Assembly (NCBI GenBank): GCA_010645155.1
Contig: CM021322.1
Span: forward strand, 2,598,417 to 2,662,416
DNA length: 64,000 nt
Reading direction: 5' to 3'
Source: Tigriopus japonicus
Lineage: Eukaryota > Arthropoda > Copepoda > Harpacticoida > Harpacticidae
The position numbers and the translations under genes are program-made. The notes under the pieces were generated by a model that was given only the letters and a program-made list of their open reading frames with translations, searched no databases and was not told the DNA's origin. How positions within the stretch are numbered: the first letter of the stretch is position 1; the number at the start of each line of letters is the position of its first letter. Shown here piece by piece: positions 26,868 to 37,432 of this stretch.

Positions 26868-29800
26868 ATGAAGGCGTCAGTTCTAGCCCTTGCAGTGCTC
26901 CTCTCTGTAGTGCAAAACACATCCACGGCCAATATCTCACAGAAGCTTTCTCGCTCACATTTCCAGTTCTCAGTGGATCTCTTTAAGGCATTGGTCAAAG
27001 ATGAGAACTTGGGCACAAATCTACTGTTCTCGCCCTACAGTGTGAACTCAGTATTATCCATGCTCTTCTTGGGAACGAGCTCCTCATCCAAGTCATCAGA
27101 GGAGTTGCGGGCAGTGCTCCATTATGACAACATTTCCTATGTGGATGTTCACAACGCGTTTAAAGAGATTGTGAATGTGTTCGATGACAATTATTATGAC
27201 AAAAAAGTTCGCAGTGTGAATGGACTCTTTGTCCAAAATGGAGTTACAATTTCGTCGCCCTATGACCGTGCTCTGCGAGAGTTCTATCATGCCAAAGTGG
27301 AACACATTGATTTCCGGAACGCAGACCCGTCCCAAACGATGGGCATTGTGAATGATTGGATCAACGACGTGACCGAAGGACAGATCCCTCAATTACTCAA
27401 TGGCCCACCGAGCAAAGACTCAAAGTTGGTCATGGTCAATGCCATGGCTTTAGACGCTAAATGGCTGAACTCCTTTAACCCGGCAGACACGTTCGAGAAA
27501 GGGCTCTACTTCCTTCCAGGCAATCGAAGGTAAGACAACATCCGTTTTCCACGCATGCATGCATGAGTAGAGAAGCATGTAAGGTTCTTTAACCCGGAAC
27601 TACTCGTGTAATGTAAAAAGGTCGAAGGTAGGAGAAGCGTCATCAGGTAAAGACCACTCGTATGTTCAGAGTTGTCTCAGGCAGTGATTGGCAAGATTAA
27701 GTACCACTTCAGAGAACTAGCGACTCTGGGAGAAAAGTCAATGAAGTTGGAGAAAATTTGTAGACAATCGGGAGGTCGAACTTAAAGTTTCCAATGGGGG
27801 TCAGCCACATTCGAGTTCATCAATGCACTTGGCCGGTCGTTGGGTCGGAAGCGTGGCTTGGTGTGGTGAGAAGCTCAAAGATTGGTGGCGCCAATCTCCA
27901 CATCAACCCATGCCACAAAAAGTGCCCAAGCTCACCACTCAAATCGGCAACTTATCTACAAGATGGAGGTAAATCTAATAGGAATGGCGACACGGCACTT
28001 AAGGGCAGTGATTGTCCAGATTTTCACAGAGCAAAACAGACCCGTCATGAAAGTCTGGTGGTAACACATCCGCCAACCACTGAGGTCATTCCTTAGACAG
28101 ACCCACCCTTGATATTAAAAATGAACCCGAACGTCCTGTTTCTGTCGAGACACGAACTCCTCATCATTATCCTTTTCCATCTGGTTCACAAACAAGGACA
28201 ATTTGTAATTGGTGATAGGACGGTTTCATGTCTGACAAAGTTCAAGCAAAGATATCAATGAATGAGCTCGACTGCTTTCCTTTTATGAAGCGAAATACAC
28301 CCCTTTACTTGCAGATTGGAAATACCGATGATGTCTGGAAGGCACACTTTGCCCTTGGGCTACAGCCCCGAAATGGAATGTCGAATTCTTGAGATTCCAT
28401 TTACACAAAGGAGAATTTCGATGTTTGTTCTCTTACCGGATGATCCAGAAGGAGGACTGACTCGATTGGAGTCGAACTTGACGGCGGACAGTCTCAAAAT
28501 GTTGTTTTCCACACTAAAGGTGAGTTCATTGTACTATGCAGGATAAAAATGTACGGAGAGGCCTGATCATTTCAACTTGATTTGAAATCGAGCTAGGGTT
28601 TAATATTTCTATTTTTTTTGACTTGAAAGGATGAAGTGGTGAATGTTCGACTGCCGAGATTTAGATTGGAGAGTGAGGTGAAAATATTGGAGGCCTTGGA
28701 AAGCATAGGGCTGTCGGACATCTTTGATCCTCAGAACTCAGATTTGAGCCTGATGGCTCCATATGAACAAATTCACCTCTCAAATATCGCACACAAGTAA
28801 GTAAAAAGTCGTTTTTGTTAATAATGCAATTATTGCCAATACTAAACTAACAACTAAACATGTCATAAGCATTTACAAAAGAAATATTCTTGCATTTTTG
28901 TGTGTAGCTGCTGTGGGTAATGGTTCTAATACAAAGGCATTTGTAGTTAACAGTTCTCCCTTGAACCACTGAATTTCACAAAAGAATCATGATTTCCAGT
29001 AGGAACTAATCAACTACGTTCTTCTACACGTGAGTCTATGTTGTCTTGAATATGTACCATTTCAATTTTCAGCTCAAACGAACGTCGGAGTCAAAAGTTA
29101 TGCTCTCTCAAAGTTCAGTGCAAATCCTACCGAGAAGGAATAAACTAGCCCTTTTCTGGTAATTGTTTTACCACAAAAGGGCAAATTCATTCAATCTTTG
29201 CTCTCTTCAGTACACAAGTTTGAGAAGGCATAACTTTTCAATCCGCCCTTTGATTGGGTTGAAAATTGAAATACGTCGTCTACTGAATACAAGCAAGATC
29301 TCGTTTGTAAAAGAACGTCGAAGAACGTGAATTAATCATTCTGGAAATCATAATTCTAACCGTTAGCCTTTCACTCCAAAACATTTGTGCTTCTTGGTGC
29401 TCCAGTCCTTAAAAAGGAATAGAACGCATTCCAAGTTCCGGTTCCTTTTCATACATAGACTAAGAAAATTGTCCTACAGAAGTTCCATCTAATGATATAT
29501 TATCGCTACAAATACTTAAACAAAGTTGATTGGGGCAACAATTAGATTACCTCAATGATTGAAATGTACCGATTTTTTACTCCTTTTGTTGGGTCTCTTA
29601 AATTGCACAAGGTTTGCGATGTTATAGAGGTAAGAAAAAGAAACATGATCAATTGAGAGATTTCGTGTGATCTTGTATTGAGGAGTAAGCTTGTTTTACT
29701 TTAGGCTCTAGCACGAAATTAACAATACAAAATTTTGAATGGTCCGTTACCATCAGATTACACATTTTTGGAATATTGTTATTTTGCCGTTTTTACACGT

Positions 29801-30415
29801 ACTTGTTTGTTTTTTTTCTAAAATTTCCTATTTTTCGCCCACTAAATAACTGATGATAAAAAATCAAAACATATATTGTAAAATGTGTGCAAAAAAGAAA
29901 AGAGTTAGGATGTAAGGAAGTTGAATGAAGGATTGTGTCCTTTGGTCTTTAGTTAGTCTTTTCCCCGTTACGAAAAACTGGTTTGAAAACGGTTTCTTCC
30001 TGGACGCTTGAAGGGAGCCGCTTATGCCATAAATAGGTATTGTACCGATCTCAGAGACATGCCTGATAATCTGTTACATGATTGGTGGACAGCATTGTAT
30101 TCTCTGATCTCATCCAGGATGCACACTTCTTCGCACTATCCCCCGTCGACATGTGAAAACCCATGTTATGATGCTTAATTAGAAATGGTAATTGATTCTC
30201 CATTTGCTCCATGCAGATCCGTCTTGGAGGTGACAGAAAATGGCGCCAAAGGCTCGTCAGCCACATACGCCACGTTAGAGCGCGTGGGTACATTCGGACA
30301 GAAGTATTTTGAAGTCGATCACCCGTTCATCTTTTTGGTCTGGGACTACTACAGTGGGATGCTGCTGTTAATGGGCAGGGTCATCCATCCCGAATCCATA
30401 GGGGATGGCGCCTAA
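26868..30415 (+). CDS. Secreted serpin, four exons
   Basis: Serine-protease-inhibitor-fold protein of 410 residues. Exons with GT-AG borders and matching phase: 26868-27529, 28315-28519, 28630-28796, 30217-30415 (TAA). The start ATG has A at -3 and opens a signal peptide (residues 1 to about 21). Serpin landmarks in order: TNLLFSPYSVNSVLSMLFLG, then VNDWINDVTEGQI, LVMVNAMALDAKW, IPMMSG, RISMFVLLPDD, VNVRLPRFRLES, and the C-terminal signature FEVDHPFIFLVWDYYSG with GRVIHPE. The reactive-centre loop is about residues 352-372. The hinge (ENGAKGSSATYAT) has small residues at P12-P9 but Lys at P13, so an inhibitory role is plausible. The scissile bond probably lies near R367-V368; alignment from either side leaves a two-residue ambiguity, so P1 and target protease are uncertain. 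Likely extracellular, for example in haemolymph. A candidate poly(A) signal follows at 30775. Confidence 0.93.
29016..29328. mobile_element. Foldback (long inverted repeat) in serpin intron 3
   Basis: Imperfect inverted repeat of about 313 bp. Outer ends pair ACGTTCTTC (29016) with GAAGAACGT (ending 29328). Middle arms 29059-29112 and 29219-29272 share ATTTCAATTTTCA and AAAAGTTATG in inverted orientation. The centre is a hairpin, GCCCTTTT (29148-29155) against AAAAGGGC (29175-29182), with GGTAA/TTACC inside. There is no coding capacity. A related single arm lies at 19915-19960, so this is a dispersed non-autonomous family. The rest of this 1.4-kb intron is AT-rich without exons. Confidence 0.65.
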
Positions 30416-30774
30416 TCTAAATGAGAGACAGAAGAAAAAAAAGTAGAAGAAAGTGGATGGACGGCGACAAGACTGCTTGCTACAAGAATGGAGGGTCGGA
30501 GACACACATATATTCACACACACACAACCCCAAGCTCCGTTTTTCAGTGACCATTGGCGTCTCTCGACAATGGAGCAGCACCTTCCAACGAGACCACTTC
30601 TATGAGTTCTACCACTTGAGCGATTTGTTGTTCAAAAGAGAAATGATAATAATGAAGATACCCCCTGACTGCCTCTTACTTTTCACCTTGACTGTACAGA
30701 TCATTAATACTATCAACACAGATTCGAATTATTGTGATAAAGGCAAGATTATTCTATCGTACTGATCAAAAATG

Positions 30775-30780
30775 AATAAA
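30775..30780 (+). terminator. Candidate serpin polyadenylation signal AATAAA
   Basis: Canonical hexamer 360 nt downstream of the serpin stop codon, the first one in that region. Confidence 0.5.
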
Positions 30781-32160
30781 CCAATTGACAGAGAAAGGAG
30801 GCTATGTCGAGTTATTTTCTTCGCTGAAATCAAAGTTGCAATACGGTAAAAATGTTCGTATAGCAAGAAAAAAAATACAGTCAACTTAACTTTAACTGAG
30901 TAAACCATTGAATGAGCATCTCCATAAAATGACCATCGTAAGTGAACCTACACTATTTGTGTTTTTCTTTGCCTTTCTTTTAAGTAAACCTCTCCATTAA
31001 ATCAAGGACTTCATGGAGTTTTGCAAACATTTCCATAAAAGTTATCCCTGATTGAGTATACAAAACACTGCGGCAAGTCATGTTCACTAAATCAGGAACC
31101 CCTGAAAGGGGTGGACACGAACTCCGATTTTTGAAAAAATGGTATGAGGCCGAGGCCATATTTTGACACAATGTCATTTATTCCTTATTAACGAGTAAAA
31201 CTGTTGAACATGCATCTTGAAAGCATTCAGGTTAACTTTTTGTGTTAATATTTATTGACTAATTGTTCTTTACCTTGATTTTGGAGGTCCCAGCACTCCT
31301 TTTACTCGTCTCATGAACTTTTGACATTCAGCTCTCCAAAGGATTTTAGTCCTCTTAACAATCAGGAAAATACATAGATGGAATCTTGCTTCACCCAATA
31401 GACCAACTTTTGTGAAACAATGCTAAATAGAAGTATCTGTGGTGATATCTGGAGGGTTACTCCTCTCCCATCCTCATCAGCACCTCCACGACGCAGGAAC
31501 CATTTCTATAGGAAAATGAAGGAATGAGAATAGTCTCATTTTGAAACAAGATGGAGTCCAAGTCGGAGATGTTGTTGGCTATAACTATTGAATGGCACTT
31601 TTGACGGTTCTGCATCAGATCAGCCATCTGATCCTGATTGGAATTGGAACAAAGGCAATCACGACGTCCTTGAGACAAAATAAGTGAAAAACATGAGGAT
31701 TAAATCCTGAAAAACATGAGGATTAAATCCTGGATTGTGGATTTGATTGAAAATGTTTCAAGTCTTGGGGCTCAAGAAGGTCAGGACCACGTAGGACTGG
31801 GGCTAAGGGTCCTTCAGGACCAGAGGATCATGTCTTTTCATTGCAGGGATAGGCTCTACGTGCTTGATAGGGTTTCATTGATCTTCTTAGTTCTTAGATC
31901 CCTTTGTCCAGGAATAACCAATCAAATTGAGTCAAAAAATCCACACAATTCAATCTTGGTGAGAGCATTTCATTCTCAAGACTTTGAGAGGGTCCATGTA
32001 ATCCGGGTTAGACTGTCAGATCACCAATTTGGGCTGACTGAGCCAAAAGGCAAATCAAAATATTGAGCCCATCCATTGCTAGTAGCCACACCTGATATGT
32101 TTCGAAGTCATCTTAATTTGTTCTTCATTTGATCGAATTCTTGACACTGAGGACTTCTTC
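30781..32160. other. Intergenic, no supported gene
   Basis: Short frames only. It contains a 23-bp exact tandem duplication at 31686-31731. Confidence 0.45.
31686..31731. repeat. 23-bp tandem duplication (2 units)
   Basis: Two identical adjacent units beginning GAAAAACATGAGG and ending TTAAATCCT occupy 31686-31708 and 31709-31731. Confidence 0.95.
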
Positions 32161-32241
32161 TTTCTTTGTTCCATGTGGACCTTAATGCGAACGCAGATTC
32201 CTCTTGGACAGAACCAAATTTACCCCACAAACTCTCCTCCG

Positions 32242-32646
32242 GATCAAAACGGGGATTTTTATCACGCTCATCCATTAGACAACTTGAACAACCTAAAAAT
32301 ATCTTACCTGTCCTTGAATTATCCTGTCCTTGAATTATCCTGAACTAAAAGACACAACCATATAATAAAAGAAATTTGAGGATGGACCATCAATTATAGA
32401 ACAATGCCAAGGTGACACAACCTAAAACAAACTTGATTTCATACAAAGTTTGGCATGTGTTAGTTAAGTTCAGGATAACACATGGATGGGTTCAACTGTA
32501 AGTTCAAAGATATTAATAAGACGTTCAAATCGGATAATAGATAAGCTCGGAAAACCCCGCTATTTTGTTGTTGATAATTCAAGGAATGGTAAGATATTCT
32601 TAAGTTGTTCAATGGATGAGCATAAAGAAACTCCCCGTTTTGGTCC
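32242..32646. repeat. Inverted duplication of a coding-like segment
   Basis: The plus-strand arm (about 32242-32325) and the reverse complement of 32573-32646 are strongly similar. Read as protein, they give DQNGDFYHAHPLDNL (plus) and DQNGEFLYAHPLNNL (minus), followed by KISYLSLNY and RISYHSLNY. Weaker similarity extends outward to about 32160 and 32735. An inner stem pairs TTATCCTGAAC (32336-32346) with GTTCAGGATAA (32468-32478). The left arm also carries a 16-bp tandem duplication (TGTCCTTGAATTATCC at 32309-32324 and 32325-32340). No family was recognised; it may be a transposon-related or pseudogene fragment duplicated head-to-head. Confidence 0.6.
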
Positions 32647-33003
32647 GTGGGAAAGTTTCTTCTTAATCCTTTTGCGCAAAAGAGGAATTTGGGCTCAGAT
32701 TCTGGTCCATATTCGTTCTTTTTGCTGTAGTTAGGTCTATCACTTCCGAAGGTTGTAGCCGGTAACCTAGTCATCATCAGACTTCATTTGATCACTTTGA
32801 TCGTCATCTTGTAGAAAAGACACCTTGTGGGGGGGTTCACTCGCACTCCATGATGTGGTCATTCATTCATTCACCATTTCATTAACTCGTTCTTGGCTGA
32901 ACTTAATGTCTTCGAAACACCCACATCAGACTGATTTTGGGGCGTGGGGTTGACCTTTACCAAGGCTAGGACTTGGCTGGACCCGCTTGAAACACAGAAA
33001 ACC

Positions 33004-33201
33004 NNNNNNNNNNNNNNNNNNNNNNNNNNNNNNNNNNNNNNNNNNNNNNNNNNNNNNNNNNNNNNNNNNNNNNNNNNNNNNNNNNNNNNNNNNNNNNNNN
33101 NNNNNNNNNNNNNNNNNNNNNNNNNNNNNNNNNNNNNNNNNNNNNNNNNNNNNNNNNNNNNNNNNNNNNNNNNNNNNNNNNNNNNNNNNNNNNNNNNNNN
33201 N
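33004..33201. other. Assembly gap (198 N)
   Basis: A run of N. The bordering bases are unique as far as I can see, so the true gap size and content are unknown. Confidence 1.
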
Positions 33202-33591
33202 AGTGTTGCCAAATTGGTCCCTGTTTAGGTCTTTTTGAAAACGTTCAATACAACCTGCCCTAATCAACAATGATAAACTTCCGAGTAAAAAATGGCAGCA
33301 CTCCCGGTTCGAAACCCATCACTACAAATGAGCTCAGAAAAATACCCAGGTTTGCGAAAAAACTATGCTAATCAAGCCTCCTTCTCTGATAGCATCAAAG
33401 AAAAAAATATTTTCTTTCATATTGCAAAAATTTGACACTTTAAACCCAAAATACTATAATTTGGATTATTGAGTAAATTTCATATGAAAATTTCAATTGG
33501 CTTGTTAAGACATGAAATGGTATCACTTGAGAATAGCTTCATGCCACAGAGTTGGCAGAGAGGAGACGCTGGGGCAGACAGGCCTATCATT

Positions 33592-34362
33592 TTGTTGGAC
33601 AATTTTCAGGCCCCAGCTGACCTTTGGCTGTGACGTTTTCCAAGGAGTTGTGCCCAAACAAGTTCGTTTCGTTTGTAGGGTTGAAGTAGGGGTGGGCGAG
33701 AAGCCGGTGTCGGTGCCAAGGTGTTGACACCAACTTTTTGGGCTTTCGGTGTCAGCATCAATACCAGGTCTTTGGTGCCGACGTATAAGGCTTCAAGAGT
33801 TTTTGAAAGACGCACTGCCCGCCCAAAAACTTGATCCCAATTTTGATTGTAAATGTGAAGGACTAAACAAACTCCAATATCATCATTTTTGGTTCCATCA
33901 TAAACATAAACGCAATGCAAGAAAATCACACACCCAGCTAGGGTATTGTAAAATATAAGCTTATTTTCCCTCTCTCCAATTTATGTTGCACTAACATGGA
34001 CTTAAATATCTTTAGAATGCGTAGGTCTGTCAAAACTGGTGCTCCATATTACAGTCCAAAAGGGCACATTTTGTTTGACTTAATTATAAGGAACACACTA
34101 TCTGTGTCAGTGTCGACACCACGACGTTGATTGGCAACTTCAACACCCATGCCAGTTTTGGCATGGGTGTCAACCTTACAGTATCGGTGTCGGAGTCGAG
34201 GGCTAAATTGCCGCTGTCACCCATCCCTAGGTTGAAGTCAGGGTCACTTCTTGTTTGTTTGGGCACAACTTAAGTAATAATCTTCGGAAATATCAAGTTT
34301 TCACCTGCAACCTTGGCTCTTCAGCAGCTGTAACTTATCCAACAAAAATTTCCCTATATCCA
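33592..34362. repeat. Degenerate long inverted repeat hosting a hAT MITE
   Basis: AGTTGTGCCCAAACAAG at 33646-33662 is inverted at 34250-34270 (ending GGGCACAACT, with an extra GTTT). Farther out, TTGTTGGA and CAGCTG on the left recur inverted as TCCAACAA and CAGCTG on the right. The two arms enclose a younger hAT MITE, so the original foldback loop was only about 50 nt. Outer limits are approximate. Confidence 0.6.
33687..34229. mobile_element. hAT-type MITE, 543 bp, 8-bp TSD
   Basis: The ends are TAGGGGTGGGCGA and, inverted, TAGGGATGGGTGACA. It is flanked by exact 8-bp direct repeats GGTTGAAG (33679-33686 and 34230-34237), the duplication size of hAT transposons. The interior is GGTGTC/GACACC-rich and has no transposase. 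It sits in the loop of an older inverted repeat. Confidence 0.85.
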
Positions 34363-34517
34363 CCCTGTGCTTCATGCAGTTGTAAACATGGTGTCTCTTT
34401 CTAAATGTTTGTGGCCTAATCAAAAACTTCAATTGCAGGGACTATCATCATCTTGAGTCACAAAAGTGCCTATGTCCAAGGATTTTCTAGCACCAGTGAC
34501 CAAACAAGGGCCTCTTA

Positions 34518-34714
34518 GGCCGCATGTTAACGCACATAATTCAAAAGCGAGAGTATACCAAAATCAAGTCAGATTAACCGGCCTCGAGTATATACTCGTG
34601 ACAAATCCTGTGTTTGAAACGCAGCAGCTGGGGAGAGTATATACTCAACGAATGCTAATTTGACTTGATTTTGCCATACTCTCACTTTTGAATTAAGTGC
34701 ATTAACATTCGGCC
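34518..34714. mobile_element. Foldback MITE with ~62-bp terminal inverted repeats
   Basis: The left arm begins GGCCGCATGTTAACGCAC and the right arm, inverted, begins GGCCGAATGTTAATGCAC. Similarity continues for about 60 bp through AATTCAAAAG and GAGAGTAT to AAAATCAAGTCA. The element is bordered by TA on both sides (34516-34517, 34715-34716). The interior contains GAGTATATACTC twice. It has no coding capacity. The TA target suggests a Tc1/mariner-type mobiliser; the GGCC ends could also recall Harbinger elements, but no 3-bp duplication is present. Confidence 0.8.
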
Positions 34715-35020
34715 TAAGTGCATCAAGTTACTTTTAAAATAGCAGAATTGGTGGTTTTAAATGATCTCAAGAATTGTTTTGGTGAAGTGTAAATCAGTGC
34801 CTCAAATGGCTTCTTATTGTGATACTTTTCCATCCTTAGAGGGTTTGCTCCTTGATTTGTTTCTTGGTAAGGATATATTTTTTCTCTCTTGAATTTCAAA
34901 TATAGAGGGGGAGACCTGCTTTGCTTTAGCCCAAACCACAGAGCTCCACACAGAGAGAGAGTATTGACCCCAATTTTCATACTATTTGAAAAGTTTCACT
35001 TTTGACCACAATAATTAAAC

Positions 35021-35835
35021 AACTAAGTAGGATGGTGTAATGCCCCCTGAGTGAAAAAACACAAGGCTTGAAATGGATCTAAAATTTGAAATACTTTTTG
35101 AAAAACTAGTTTCTCAAACACTGGCTAACAAAGTTCCCTTAAGTTGAGAACATCTTATTGCTTGGTAAATATTTCCACTTCAAAACTAAATCTTCCCTGG
35201 TACAAAAACACTTGTGTCTAATTGCTTGTTGGATTCTAATGAAAATCAAAGCTATGAAGAAAATATAAATAACTAAACAGCCCTTAGATAGTTAAATCTT
35301 TCATTTGTAGTTATAGGACTGTTCTTGAAGTTGTAATAGCAAAATGTGTTCCTTATTGTGTGCAAGTTTAAATGAGCATGCTGATGTGTCTCAAAGACTG
35401 GAAATGAATTCACAACCTTTTCACACCTAACTAATTGAGACAGTGTAATACTACCAATGTGAAAAACACCAAGGCTTGAAATTGGTGTTAAATTTGAAAT
35501 ACTTTTGATCTATTAGTTTCCCAAGCAGTGACTTTTTAAGTCCCCTTAAATTGGAAACATCTAATTGTTTGGAAACTAGCTATTATTTCAATACTTGACC
35601 TTCCATGATGAAGAACTGCTTGTGTCTAATTGCTTCTTGGATTCCAATGAAAAGCAAAGCTATAAAGAAAAACATCACATGAGTAACTAAACACCTCAAG
35701 GAAGTTATCTCTTTCATGTGCACACCTAAGACTTTTTCTAAAGTTGTAATATCAAAATGTGTGTCTGATTGTGTGCAAGTTTAATGAGCATGCTCAAGTG
35801 TCTGAAAGCTGTAAGTGATTTTAACATGTCTTTAT
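35021..35835. repeat. Diverged tandem duplication, period about 408 bp
   Basis: Unit 1 (about 35021-35428) and unit 2 (about 35429-35835) share colinear words: AACTAA...GTGTAAT, AAGGCTTGAAAT, AAATTTGAAATACTTTT, TTGTGTCTAATTGCTT, TTGGATTC, AAAGCTAT, AAAATGTGT, TGTGTGCAAGTTTAA and TGAGCATGCT. Small indels and many substitutions separate them, so the duplication is old. Confidence 0.85.
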
Positions 35836-36029
35836 GGAAAGTGCTATCCCTTAATATTGGAGGCACGAAAGGTTAAAACAATCCAAACCAAAAAATCAGC
35901 TCTGAACTTCACATAGTGTCAAAATAAGTGTTGTGATAGAGGATGAACTAAATTGCAAAATAGAACCAATGAATTTGATTCAAACAATAAATTAATTGGA
36001 AAGTGTGACTTGAGTTTAAATGTATTGTT

Positions 36030-36190
36030 ATCAATATAACTCAAATTAAATAAAATAATCTGATTGATATCTAATTGCCATTAATTGTGCTTTGTGTCTG
36101 ACACTTCTTTGGAATTTAGTGGAAAATATAGTGATATTTTATCAATTTGACTAAAATCAAAGAAAAGTAATTTGATTGATATGCAATTTC
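36030..36190. repeat. Diverged short repeat pair, offset about 111 bp
   Basis: ATCAATATAACTCAAATTAA followed by TGATTGATAT (from 36030) recurs as ATCAATTTGACTAAAATCAA followed by TGATTGATAT (from 36141). Confidence 0.6.
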
Positions 36191-37106
36191 AAATTAAACA
36201 TTTCAACATGTACTAAAATTACTTACCAAAGCACCTTTCCAAGCAAATTTTCTCATATTTTTTGTATATATAAGTAAAGAAAACAAAGTCTTAATAACCT
36301 TTTATGAGGTTACCATGTTATAAACCAACTTTTAGAAATGACAGTTTTGGAGAGATAAAAGAAATATCTTCTTGGGAGTATTAGCACATGAAGTTAAGCA
36401 CCATCAAATGTTATAAAGATTCACTTAACATGTTTTAAATCTCACTAGTCAATTCAAAGACTATATATTTATGATAGTTTGAACCAATCAAGCACTTGCA
36501 ACAATGTACTTGTAATTTATTGGGGAATGATGCATTTCTAGACAAGTGTGCCCTCTGCACTATAACTACCCATTAGAAACACATTCCAATGCAAACTTTA
36601 AGTCAAGTTTTGTTCATTTGAAACATCTTTACATGATCATAGGTTGGAAAGTCTTTTTGCCCATAAGTTGTTTTTACAAGTGCCCTAAACACTGACAAAA
36701 TTATTAGCAAGAGTAGCAACTTAAACAGAAGTAAGCCTGGAGTGTCATCTACACAGTTTACAATATACACTAATTGTATAACTTACTTTTAGACCATTTG
36801 TGAAATAACTTTTACCTGGTCTTTTGGTTTGAAAAGAAATGTTTCATTCATTATTTTAAGGAATTATTCCAGCACTTAAGTTGCATTTCTATCGGCCTTC
36901 TGTCGGTCAGGCAAAATCAAATCTGGCTTCCGACCAACGTCCATATCTCTAGAGGTCCATGATTTTTCATGGACTGTTTTCCTATATTCAGTTTTGATTT
37001 TATTATGATTCGTCGCCAATACAAGATTGGAGGTTGAGAGAGAAACGAGATGAAGAAATCGGGTCTTCCTCTACTCCCATGAAATGTGGATGATGGCATA
37101 AATAAC

Positions 37107-37112
37107 TTTATT
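37107..37112 (-). terminator. Candidate FPPS polyadenylation signal AATAAA
   Basis: TTTATT on the plus strand reads AATAAA on the minus strand, about 320 nt downstream of the FPPS stop. Confidence 0.5.
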
Positions 37113-37432
37113 GAATTCTTCAAAACCCCAATGCCTCCATTAACATAACAATAGTAAAATCTCAATCTAGTGCATTGTTCATTCAGACGGATAACTTGAT
37201 TTTGACAACCTTTTTGGAATATTTGGAATCTTACCCTCACCGTCGTTGGTTGACAATACTGTGAGGAGTTCAAATTGGAAAGTGAATCTTCTCAATCAAT
37301 GTGCAAAAAGCAAACGGCTAGCATGTTAAATAATTCGAGACTAAGATGTCTCTCCCTATGCATTAGTGTGGATCGCACAACTTGGAATTTGGGCATTTTG
37401 TTTGGCTTTCGAACCTTCTTGAAAGGTACTTT

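Larger units (their letters stand above)
34712..36892. other. CpG-depleted AT-rich block, no gene
   Basis: Reading every line, I find a single CpG (35866-35867) between the one at 34710-34711 and the next at 36893-36894. The block has no long open frame. It contains the 408-bp tandem duplication and a smaller diverged repeat. The right edge is abrupt: several CpGs appear within 50 nt. Sequence on the left out to about 34285, outside the MITE, is also CpG-free. Confidence 0.9.

Noticed and set aside
33310..33325. GGTTCGAAACC, a B-box-like motif
   Set aside because: No A box at suitable distance and no cloverleaf or A-tail.
33606..33929. 107-codon minus-strand frame
   Set aside because: It lies largely within the hAT MITE and its TSD region, so it is a chance frame in a repeat.
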